Origin: Scalindua_A sp046757465
GTDB lineage: Bacteria > Planctomycetota > Brocadiia > Brocadiales > Scalinduaceae
Assembly (NCBI GenBank): GCA_046757465.1
Contig: JBHHYH010000031.1
Span: forward strand, 1-34,606
Direction of reading: 5' to 3'
DNA length: 34,606 nt
The position numbers and the translations under genes were made by a program. Of this stretch, positions 1 to 6,847 are shown in pieces. The notes under the pieces were generated by a model. That model was not told the DNA's origin, made no database searches, and saw nothing but the letters and a program-made list of their open reading frames with translations. How positions within the stretch are numbered: the stretch's first letter is position 1; every line of letters begins with the position of its first letter.

Positions 1-31
1 GGGGGGGGATGACAATTGTGACACAGTCTGC
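1..31. repeat. Partial end of repeat family A
   Basis: A G-run followed by ATGACAATTGTGACACAG matches, in the same orientation, the right end of the family A element at 1215-1235 (ATGACAATTGCGACACAG). The rest of this copy would lie outside the window. It is the inverted counterpart of the left end at 1089. Confidence 0.6.
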
Positions 32-79
32 GTTATGTCGGGCAGGGAGGAAATATCCCCCGCTTTCGTGGGGATTCCA

Positions 80-120
80 GGAGTTAAGCATACTTCTAAC
101 ATAGAAGGATGCTTAACTCC
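80..120. repeat. Near-perfect 41-bp palindrome
   Basis: Arms GGAGTTAAGCAT (80-91) and ATGCTTAACTCC (109-120) are perfect complements. Inside them CTTCTA (93-98) pairs with TAGAAG (102-107), with one mismatched pair and a 3-base loop. It lies just beyond the 3' end of thyX, but no T-tract follows on either strand, so a standard intrinsic terminator is not supported. It may be a transcript-end stabiliser or a repeat. Confidence 0.6.
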
Positions 121-157
121 ACTTGTTTCCCGGCAAGGATGAATCAGTTTTATATAG

Positions 158-889
158 TTACAAATTCTTAAACTTCTCTCTAACCTCCTCAAGCTTGCCG
201 CAATACATCTCACCTTCTGAGCAGGGACCGGTTATACAATTCGGACCAGATTTCGAGAAAATACTGGGCAGGATCTCTTTTGCTAGCCTTAACATTTCAG
301 TTGCAAGTTCCCTTATTTCCCACTGCGCACGTTCGCAGCATCTCACGCTAAAAAAATGGAGTAATTCTCTGACATTCATAGTAATAATTATTTTAGTTTC
401 CGCGGCGTTAGGTAAAACAAAGCGCGCATCTTCATTTGATTTCTCACCAGAATTACCCAATGCTTCAGCAAGTTCATTATACCACTTCTGGATTTCTTTC
501 ATCTTTTCGATAAACCATCCTTTTTTGCCAGCGACATCGACACTCGGCGGTATTATGAAATCAAAACATTCTTCATCCTTTTCACTGTGTTTGCCTACGT
601 ACCTCTGACTTTGTTGAGAATATGAGGCTACTCTGTGCCTAACAAGCTGATGAGAACACGCTCTCGATATACCTTCAACACCAAAAGTGAACGAAACATG
701 TTCCAGTGGAGATAAGTGGCCTAATTTTAGGAGTTTTGCAACAAATTTTTCATTGTCGGATTTTTCTATTTTTTCCTTAAGTTGTTCTACCGAACTAGGA
801 CTGTAGCATAACTTTGCTGCATGCGCTATCACTTCCACTGGATCTCGCGTATGATTCAGTAAAATTACTTTCAGGTTAACTTGTCCCAT
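158..889 (-). CDS. thyX: Flavin-dependent thymidylate synthase ThyX
   Basis: Converts dUMP to dTMP using methylene-tetrahydrofolate as carbon donor and NAD(P)H through FAD, in the cytosol. The diagnostic ThyX signature RHR-x7-S is at residues 84-94 (RHRVASYSQQS), followed by QR, and a PLEH motif is near residue 61-64, as expected for the family. At 243 residues it has normal family length. The ATG start gives an N-terminus (MGQVNLKVILLNHT) that aligns with typical ThyX proteins. It stands alone, flanked on both sides by palindromic repeats. A ThyX usually replaces ThyA; no thyA is present here, but only this window can be judged. Identification is firm from the motif. Confidence 0.96.
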   Translation of the reverse strand: MGQVNLKVILLNHTRDPVEVIAHAAKLCYSPSSVEQLKEKIEKSDNEKFVAKLLKLGHLSPLEHVSFTFGVEGISRACSHQLVRHRVASYSQQSQRYVGKHSEKDEECFDFIIPPSVDVAGKKGWFIEKMKEIQKWYNELAEALGNSGEKSNEDARFVLPNAAETKIIITMNVRELLHFFSVRCCERAQWEIRELATEMLRLAKEILPSIFSKSGPNCITGPCSEGEMYCGKLEEVREKFKNL

Positions 890-912
890 TATAGTTTTTT
901 TAGTCGCTGTAA

Positions 913-1061
913 AAGTTTAAAGTGTCTAAAATGTGAAGTGAGCTAAAGTTGTGGTAAAAAACAATTTGTTAACTTTAAGCACTCCCCGTCCGAACGCCCG
1001 CCTGCCATTTGTCGGGCAGGGCCTGGCAGGGCGGGTAGTTCACTTAAGACACTTCAAACTT
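913..1061. repeat. Repeat element D with imperfect inverted ends
   Basis: The left end starting AAGTTTAAAGTGTCT (913) is matched in inverted orientation by GACACTTCAAACTT (1048-1061), and the similarity continues inwards with small differences. The interior carries a second inverted pair (TAAAGTT / AACTTTA) and a GC-rich core with CCCCGTCCGAACG (984-996) and GCCTGCC/GGCAGGG palindromes. The stretch between thyX and cobO (890-1284) therefore holds nested repeats and no believable gene. Confidence 0.5.
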
Positions 1062-1088
1062 GCTTGCTTGCCTGCCTGCCCGACTTTC

Positions 1089-1235
1089 AGGCTGTGTCGC
1101 AATTGTCATCCCCCCCCACAGCTTGCTCGCTTGCGCTTCATAAGCTAGCAGTGGGGGCGGGATATCTTAGGTTGCTAAGTTATTGGAATCATTAGATTCT
1201 GAAACAAGTTCAGAATGACAATTGCGACACAGCCT
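1089..1235. repeat. MITE-like repeat family A, complete copy
   Basis: It has perfect 21-base terminal inverted repeats at 1089-1109 and 1215-1235, beginning AGGCTGTGTCGCAATTG. The interior contains a block (from TTAGGTTGCTAAG to ATCATTAGATTCTGAA, about 1166-1202) that recurs in the copy at 16846-16977, followed by a small TTCTGAA..TTCAGAA palindrome. No coding capacity. It is inferred to be a non-autonomous mobile element or structured intergenic repeat. Confidence 0.7.
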
Positions 1236-1284
1236 CTTTGCCATTCAGGCGGGTGGCTATGCTGTGCTATATGGTAAACATTCA

Positions 1285-1806
1285 CTAGAATTCTATTCCC
1301 TTTTGCGCCTTGACACCTTTAGAATATGGGTGTTTGATTTCCTTCATTTCAGTAACTAAATCTGATTTTTCAATTATTTTTTTGTGTGCATCACGCCCTG
1401 TCAGAATTAAGTGTAATCTTTTGGGCTTTTTCTCAAGTAGTGTTAACATTTCCTCAACTGACAATAGTCCATAGCTGATAACATAGTTAATTTCATCAAG
1501 TATAATCATATCATATTTATCTGACAAAATCTCATCCTTGGCGTGTTTCCATGATTGTGAAATGTTCTCTTTGACTTCTTTATCATCTTGCTTTGATTTC
1601 AGGTGTATGAAACCCTTGCCCAGTGGTTGAATTATGAAATCCGGTTCAAGTCTTTTTATTGATTCAAGCTCTCCATAATCCCACGACCCTTTTATGAACT
1701 GAAGCATTAGAACCCTTAATCCCTGGCCAACGGCCCTGAGAGCTGATCCCATTGCGGCAGATGTCTTTCCTTTACCATTACCAGTATATACTATTATTAA
1801 TCCCAT
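1285..1806 (-). CDS. cobO: Cob(I)yrinic acid a,c-diamide adenosyltransferase (CobO/BtuR type)
   Basis: Transfers the adenosyl group of ATP to the cobalt of reduced corrinoids, in the cytosol, during adenosylcobalamin synthesis or salvage. The N-terminal P-loop GNGKGKTSAA, directly after an IVYT strand, is the hallmark of CobO/BtuR. Further family patches are LMLQFIKG and the Walker B-like MIILDEINYVI. The length of about 173 residues is usual. The ATG at 1806 gives MGLIIVYTGNGKGK, the normal family start; a TTG two codons upstream (1812) is also open. It stands apart from cobM (10889), so the cobalamin genes seen here do not form one operon. Repeat elements D and A occupy the stretch between its 3' end and thyX. 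Confidence 0.94.
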   Translation of the reverse strand: MGLIIVYTGNGKGKTSAAMGSALRAVGQGLRVLMLQFIKGSWDYGELESIKRLEPDFIIQPLGKGFIHLKSKQDDKEVKENISQSWKHAKDEILSDKYDMIILDEINYVISYGLLSVEEMLTLLEKKPKRLHLILTGRDAHKKIIEKSDLVTEMKEIKHPYSKGVKAQKGIEF

Positions 1807-2063
1807 TTTCAAAGTGTTAAAGTGTTACAAACACGCAAGAATGTCAGGTGGTTATATATATTTTGAAAGATCTTTTAAATAAAGGCCAATAAAATCAAAT
1901 GAGTGAAGATATTGCAAGTCTTTTCTGCTCGAATTGCATAATTAGGAATGAGATTGACATGTTTTTTACTATATGATATAAATTTTTGTATGGAAAATAG
2001 TAGTCAAATACTATCAATAGAAACATTAACTTATACCTTGTCGAGAAAAGGGGAAGGTTGTTG

Positions 2064-4163
2064 GTGAACGAGATGGGACGTAAGATTACAAAAGAGATGA
2101 TTGTTAATGCTGTGACAGTCAAATATCCACATACCGCCGAAATATTCACCAAATTTGGCCTTGATATGTGTTGTGGTGGAATACAAAGCATTGAAAAGAC
2201 GGCGGCGGCGTGCAGTGTTAACCTGGAGGAGCTTCTTGATGTACTAAATAAGTCCGTATCAGAACAAATCATTACGGGAGAAGAAGTTAAACATGAAATT
2301 AAAGAAGAACCCACCGTTGCTAAACCAGAAGTATCAGAGGTGAAAGAAATAACAGGAAAGACAACAGTAAAAGATATTATAAAGAACTATCCACAGACTA
2401 AAGGTGTCTTTTCAAAATATGGTTTACTTGAGTGTGGTGGTGAGTATGGTCCCGAGGAAGCTGTATATTTTTTCGCCAGGGTACATAATGTTGATGGTGA
2501 CAAGTTAATAAGGGAACTCAATGACGTCATTCAGGGTAAAGTAAAAGCTCCAGAAGTATCTGAAGAAAGTGCAGATGTGGCTTATGAGAATATATACGAA
2601 AAATTTATAAAGACAGCTATTGTTATTGCATTGTCAACTGGATGTGTTTATGGAGCCATACTCCTTTTCTATATGGGACTTCACCACTCTCTTTATGCTG
2701 TTTCAAGGGTGTTGATAGAGACTCATGGGCACACACAAATCTTTGGCTGGGTAGGACTATTCATAATGGGTATATCTTACTTTGTACTCCCAAGATTTTA
2801 CGCCACACGCCTATACAGTGGAAAACTAGCCAATCTCTCTTTTGTTTTCATGGTTTCGGGCATATTACTAATATTCCTATTCCGCTCCCTTCTACCACTT
2901 TCAGACTCTTCCTTCTTTAAAACTTTGATTATATCAGGATGTTTGCTGGAAGTAGCGGCCGTAATTATATTTCTGCTCGTTGTATTCAAGACAATCATAT
3001 CTGCTGAAAAGCAGGAACTGGAAACTTACGAAGGCTTTTTAATATCAGGTTATCTTTGGTTTCTTGTTCAGGTATTGGCCCTTACGGGCATAATCGTGTA
3101 TATGATTATGGCTGGTAAGACTAGCATGCCTCATGCCCTGATCTATTCACTTCGCCACATACAGGTAATGGGTTTCATAACATTTGTAATATTTGGTGTA
3201 CTTACCAGAACTATACCAGCCTTTATGGGCCTAAAAGCCCCTAATCCCAAAATAAACCTGCTTATCATGTTGATGTTAAACTTTTCTGTTTTCCTCAGGG
3301 CGGCATCCGAACCATTAAAGGCATACTTTTTAGACGTAAACCTGCCAGTTTATTATACGTTCAATACACTCTTCTTTACCTCAGGATGTCTCGAGTTTAT
3401 ATCAGTTCTCTTATTCCTTTATAATCTGAATATATTTAGGAAGCCAGAGATTGATTTTTCCGGAATGGAGATTGAAAAAAGTTATGAGAAGTTTGTCTGG
3501 GCAGCAATTTTGTGGTTAATTGTGGCCGAAGTTGCCATGTTAACCTTTACTTTTTACGAAACAGCTACTGGTACGCCTGTTTCACACGCATTAATTGGTT
3601 CATACAGGCACGCAGTTACGGTCGGATTTATTACCATAATGATCTTTGGTTTCGCATCAAGAATTGTCCCCATCAGTCAGGGTATAAAACTTTATAGTTA
3701 TTCGTATTTAACAATAGTATTTTTCCTCATAAATATAGGTAGCGCAATGAGGGTTGTCTTCCAACCGATTGCCGTACATTCAGGTTCAACATTCTCATTT
3801 ATGCTAATGGGAATAAGCGGATTCATTGAAAGTGTAGCTATCTTATTCTTTGGCATCAATATATGGAAGACCTTTAGTGCAGGGAAGCAAGGTGCTGTAG
3901 ATGATGCAGTGCATGAGGAAATAACTGCTGTTACAGCGTCAACAAATGTGTATCAACTTATTAAACAACATCCTCAGGCAATAGATGTTCTTGTAAGCAA
4001 AGGTTTTACACAACTCAGAAATCCTATTCTTAGAAACACTCTCGCAAGGGCAGTAAACATAGGCCAGGCAGTAAAGATAAATCCAACTGATTTAGATCAA
4101 TTATTGAAAGAATTAAATGAATCGATACAGGCTGAAAAAACCGAAGCTGTTACATCACACTAA
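2064..4163 (+). CDS. Multidomain membrane protein: DUF542/ScdA_N, DUF1858-like, NnrS-like 12-TM core, DUF1858-like
   Basis: About 700 residues. The N-terminus has a ScdA_N/DUF542-like domain with KFGLDMCCGG (Cys pair near residue 38), as in RIC/YtfE iron-sulfur repair proteins. A second related domain carries GLLECGG (Cys near 126). From about 185 to 630 there are 12 predicted membrane helices with NnrS- or heme-copper-oxidase-like motifs: THGHTQIFGW, HALIYSLRHIQVMGF and HALIGSYRHAVTVGFITIMIFG, the last closely matching NnrS. The C-terminus (about 645-695) is another DUF1858-type domain with NPILRNTLAR but no CGG. NnrS proteins are heme- and copper-containing membrane proteins linked to nitric oxide metabolism; a role in NO handling is inferred. 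Start: GGGGAAGG ends 6 bases before the GTG at 2064. TTG (2058, 2061) and ATG (2073) are alternatives. Confidence 0.8.
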   Translation: MNEMGRKITKEMIVNAVTVKYPHTAEIFTKFGLDMCCGGIQSIEKTAAACSVNLEELLDVLNKSVSEQIITGEEVKHEIKEEPTVAKPEVSEVKEITGKTTVKDIIKNYPQTKGVFSKYGLLECGGEYGPEEAVYFFARVHNVDGDKLIRELNDVIQGKVKAPEVSEESADVAYENIYEKFIKTAIVIALSTGCVYGAILLFYMGLHHSLYAVSRVLIETHGHTQIFGWVGLFIMGISYFVLPRFYATRLYSGKLANLSFVFMVSGILLIFLFRSLLPLSDSSFFKTLIISGCLLEVAAVIIFLLVVFKTIISAEKQELETYEGFLISGYLWFLVQVLALTGIIVYMIMAGKTSMPHALIYSLRHIQVMGFITFVIFGVLTRTIPAFMGLKAPNPKINLLIMLMLNFSVFLRAASEPLKAYFLDVNLPVYYTFNTLFFTSGCLEFISVLLFLYNLNIFRKPEIDFSGMEIEKSYEKFVWAAILWLIVAEVAMLTFTFYETATGTPVSHALIGSYRHAVTVGFITIMIFGFASRIVPISQGIKLYSYSYLTIVFFLINIGSAMRVVFQPIAVHSGSTFSFMLMGISGFIESVAILFFGINIWKTFSAGKQGAVDDAVHEEITAVTASTNVYQLIKQHPQAIDVLVSKGFTQLRNPILRNTLARAVNIGQAVKINPTDLDQLLKELNESIQAEKTEAVTSH

Positions 4164-4723
4164 ATAAGAAGTTTATCCACCTTCACAGAAAAACGCGGCC
4201 TTCCAGGCTGTGTCACAATGTCATTCCGCTATATAAAATATTATTCTCCGTATTGGTAAAGTAATAGAGGAGATAATAAAAAAGTTATTGACTATATCGC
4301 ATCTTGTTGATAAACTCTTTATGTTTTAAGGATTTAAGGCATTCAATGGCCCTTCCGATGACAACGACTTACATATAAATGACTATCTACTTTTCCTAAC
4401 ATAAAAATAGAGAGATTCACTTCATTAGAAATACCTATCTTTATATCAGAATATTATATCACCTTCATGTATCCTTTAGAATTTCTAAAGGTGTTTATCC
4501 CCGTGTCCATACAAGGGATATAGGGAGTACCACAAGTTTGTAGGATAAACTAAATTTAAACCATTGAGAGGAGGTAAATGAATAGTTCTGCACCCCCCAC
4601 CTTGCCTGCCCGGTCTAAGCCGTCCGAACGGGTCTGTCCCACCAGAACCGCGTTGTCGAGCTTGCAGGCGTGAAGAGTTGTATATCCGAGCATTTCGGAT
4701 ATAAACAAGTTATCTGCGTATTT
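4164..4723. other. Long non-coding stretch with repeat fragments and a structured leader
   Basis: No gene is supported. 4205-4225 is a lone left end of repeat family A (AGGCTGTGTCACAATGTCA). 4473-4491 is a perfect hairpin (CCTTTAGA, loop ATT, TCTAAAGG). GTTTATCC (4493-4500) pairs with GGATAAAC (4543-4550). A strong GAGAGGAGG (4566-4574) lies 3 bases before an ATG (4578), which opens only a 31-codon reading frame that enters the GC-rich repeat C (4608-4632) and ends at 4673. Confidence 0.5.
4608..4632. repeat. Short GC-rich palindromic repeat C, copy 1
   Basis: The sequence runs GCCCGGTCTAAGCCG then TCCGAACGGG. It is nearly the same as 34016-34040, which lies inside a coding region, with a few substitutions and one base of length difference. 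Related pieces occur at 984-996 and near 23330-23350. Confidence 0.5.
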
Positions 4724-4857
4724 AGTATCTATTGCGGAAAGTTTGAATACTCAAAAAATGTCATTCTGAACTTGTTTCAGAATCTATATATATCAATGTG
4801 TTAAGAGGCCCTGAAACCAGTTCAGGGTGACTATATAGTATTTATGCAACAGATACT
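4724..4857. repeat. MITE-like repeat family B, short copy
   Basis: The left end AGTATCTATTGCGGAAA (4724-4740) is answered by TTTATGCAACAGATACT (4841-4857) in inverted orientation. Inside are nested palindromes of the TTCTGAAC..GTTTCAGAA and CCTGAAACCAGTTCAGG type. The same architecture recurs, with perfect ends, at 29157-29385. It ends 44 bases before the RRM gene start and may supply or displace its promoter. Confidence 0.65.
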
Positions 4858-4901
4858 ACTTATTTTATACTGTAATAACTATAAAACGGAAGGGGTAGAG
4901 A

Positions 4902-5210
4902 ATGAATATCTATGTAGGCAATATGTCGCGGAATGTCAGCGAAGAGGATTTGCGTGAGGCTTTTGAGGCCTTTGGGCAGGTCACATCCGTCAATATTATA
5001 AAGGATAAATTCACTGGCGAACCAAGAGGATTCGGGTTCGTAGAAATGCAAGGTAAAGCTGAAGCCCAGGCGGCAATCGATGGCATGAACGGCAAAGAGT
5101 TGAAGGGGCGAACGCTTAACGTTAATGAGGCTCGTCCCCGCACCGAAGGCGGCCGGGGTGGTGGAAGACATGGTGGCGGAGGACGAGGTGGTGGTGGACG
5201 ACGATACTAA
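4902..5210 (+). CDS. RRM-domain RNA-binding protein with Gly/Arg-rich tail
   Basis: 102 residues. One RNA recognition motif covers residues 2-80, with RNP2 IYVGNM (3-8) and RNP1 RGFGFVEM (42-49), including the two RNP1 phenylalanines that stack on RNA bases. A tail of about 20 residues (85-102) is made of Gly and Arg with His. Such small bacterial RRM proteins (cyanobacterial Rbp type) bind RNA and are often cold-induced; that role is inferred here. GGAAGGGG (4889-4896) lies 5 bases before the ATG. Its G- and C-rich codons differ visibly from the AT-rich genes around it, and it sits alone between repeat element B and a gene-poor scar, so recent arrival or expression-linked codon bias is possible. 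Confidence 0.92.
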   Translation: MNIYVGNMSRNVSEEDLREAFEAFGQVTSVNIIKDKFTGEPRGFGFVEMQGKAEAQAAIDGMNGKELKGRTLNVNEARPRTEGGRGGGRHGGGGRGGGGRRY

Positions 5211-6044
5211 CAAGCGTTATTCGCAGGCAGTATAGGGTCACCCATTTAGTAGGCCCCTGTCAAGTAAAAAAAGCCTCACTTGCGCGAAAAAATGAATTTT
5301 TTTTACGTTATCAATTTTGATGATAACAGGAATATTAGATTGAGGTGGAGTTAATATTTTGTTTTATACCAAGCCAATACTTGTTATACTTTATTTTACT
5401 CGCTGGAGGATAGGGCAACGCTGGAGAGCGACCCGAGCGCCATGCGAGTGGCTATACGGATGGATGGAGGCTATGCATTTTGCGTAGCCCTCTCTCTTTG
5501 AATCATCCGTTAGTCTTCAAGGCGATAAACTCAATCTACTATATTTTAAATCAGTGTTATCATACAATTATTCAAAGTTTTCAAAATCTTAACACATTAT
5601 CCACGCCCTGATTTTCAGTGTTTTTAGCTGCGGATTACAATTCCGCTCCAGTCACCCATCCGGTTCAAGGCTTTCGTGCGAGTTTATTCTTTCGGAAGTA
5701 AACTCGTCGCCCCTGGCAAATTCATGCCCCAGAAAATCCTTGGTTCCATGCATGTGTCCATTGATTTTTACAAATCTTATGGCTCAATGTCCAGACCTTT
5801 GTGGCTCACAGCATAGGCAGAAATGTAATTAAAACCTTTTCAAACTTTTTTGCCTTTATCGATGGAACAGCTTTCCAATCACACCTTGTGGTTTTATACC
5901 AACCCCGATACCGGTTCACTGTCCCATCTCATAATAGCTTTACATAGTTGTTCCTTTTATTTATCGTGGATGAAGTAGATTCCATTTATTTTTGGTTTGA
6001 TAACCATAAAATTCAATATTTGGTCCCCCACTCCACCCACGTAC
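5211..6044. other. Gene-poor scar, probably non-coding remains of an insertion sequence
   Basis: No reading frame of believable length or similarity is present. There are clear secondary-structure features: a two-tier stem with ACGGATG (5456-5462) pairing with CATCCGT (5504-5510) around GGCTATGCA (5469-5477)/TGCGTAGCC (5481-5489), and a hairpin GAGTTTA (5680-5686)/TAAACTC (5699-5705). The region lies immediately 3' of the transposase fragment on the minus strand, where IS1111-type elements carry their non-coding end. Origin from that element is inferred. Confidence 0.35.
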
Positions 6045-6311
6045 CTACTTAAATAACATCTTAGTATCAAACTCTGTCTGGTCCTTTATGATAAAGTAAC
6101 ATACCCCAGCTATCTTGTTGCTTAATGCTTTTGTTGCTACGATCTGATTTGTTTTAGATACCTTGCGTTGATGCCAGCTCCTGGCTTGCGGACAATAACG
6201 CCTCATAAAGTTAGCCGCTTCTACATATGCCCACGCTAAATACTTGTCCCCGCTCTTCTTGTTGTTCTCTCCTTTCTTCTTACCATTGGATACTTTTTTG
6301 TAAGAGCAGGG
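6045..6311 (-). pseudogene. IS110/IS1111-family transposase, C-terminal fragment
   Basis: The minus strand encodes about 85 residues with the classic C-terminal Transposase_20 pattern: SNGKKKGENN, then GDKYLAWAYVEAANF, RYCPQA, KTNQIVATKALSNKIAG and YFIIKDQTEFD, ending at a TAG at 6045-6047. The frame is closed upstream by a stop at 6312-6314, exactly where the hairpin at 6313-6377 begins, and no N-terminal DEDD catalytic domain is recognisable beyond it. The gene is a dead remnant. IS110-family enzymes are guided by a bridge RNA from the element's non-coding end. Assignment to the IS1111 subgroup rests on the GKKKG..N and YLAW motifs and is less certain. Confidence 0.85.
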
Positions 6312-6312
6312 C

Positions 6313-6377
6313 TAGTGTCAAACCTACAATTTACATTTTACGTAATTTGCCAAGTGTACAATGTAGGTTTGACACTA
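6313..6377. repeat. Hairpin with perfect 16-bp arms at the transposase break
   Basis: TAGTGTCAAACCTACA (6313-6328) and TGTAGGTTTGACACTA (6362-6377) are perfect inverted repeats with 33 bases between them; pairing continues imperfectly inwards. It begins at the point where the transposase reading frame is lost, so it may be an inserted small palindromic element that broke the gene, or the end of another element. Confidence 0.65.
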
Positions 6378-6847
6378 TGTACCCCTCCTCAAGATGATGG
6401 CAAAACACTAATAATCCTCTGGCTGGGAAAGAATGACTTTTGATATTAGCCTTGTAGAGTTTTTCCCACCTGAACTAAGTTATTCCGGATAGGTTTTATG
6501 CAGAAAATAATTCGTTCCCCAACAATAATATTTCTTTTTCCTGTGTTTGCATTTTGCCTTCTCTTAGAGCTTTCATATTCTCATGAAGCAAGTCCAAACA
6601 ATTTAAATAAGAAGTATCTATCACTATGAGTTTCAGTATAATACTCTCTTTTATCTTCAGAAAAGTAATTTTCTCAAATAAATATGATAGTATAAAATAA
6701 AACATTCTTTATATAAGACGATTATTCATAATCAACTCAATTAATACTTGTATACAATTATTATTAATATCATCATAGGTCTTTTAGCACTACGTTGATG
6801 GTTTTATCTGGTAAACAACTAGATTTTTTATTATTATAATTTCAATC
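6378..6847. other. AT-rich stretch upstream of recN, no supported gene
   Basis: A 69-codon minus-strand frame (6496-6705) is open but shows no recognisable domain and has no clear ribosome site. The base composition is very AT-rich, so it is not called. The last 100 bases must hold the recN promoter, but no convincing -35/-10 pair was identified. Confidence 0.4.

Noticed and set aside
123..608. Plus-strand reading frame opposite thyX
   Set aside because: It lies fully antisense to a firmly identified gene and has no domain or ribosome site.
951..1148. Short plus-strand frame between thyX and cobO
   Set aside because: It is made entirely of repeat elements D and A; its protein is low-complexity Pro/Leu/Arg sequence.
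1285..2064. Cobalamin riboswitch near cobO
   Set aside because: No B12-box-like sequence was found in the 250 bases upstream of cobO on the minus strand.
4860..5213. Minus-strand frames opposite the RRM gene
   Set aside because: The Ser/Thr-rich product is the mirror of the Gly-rich tail; the plus-strand RRM motifs are decisive.
5400..5560. Possible tRNA, tmRNA or group II intron end
   Set aside because: No T-loop, no CCA end, no domain V-like hairpin and no tmRNA termini; only generic stems.
6496..6705. 69-codon minus-strand frame upstream of recN
   Set aside because: Very AT-rich, no ribosome site and no recognisable domain; it could be chance.
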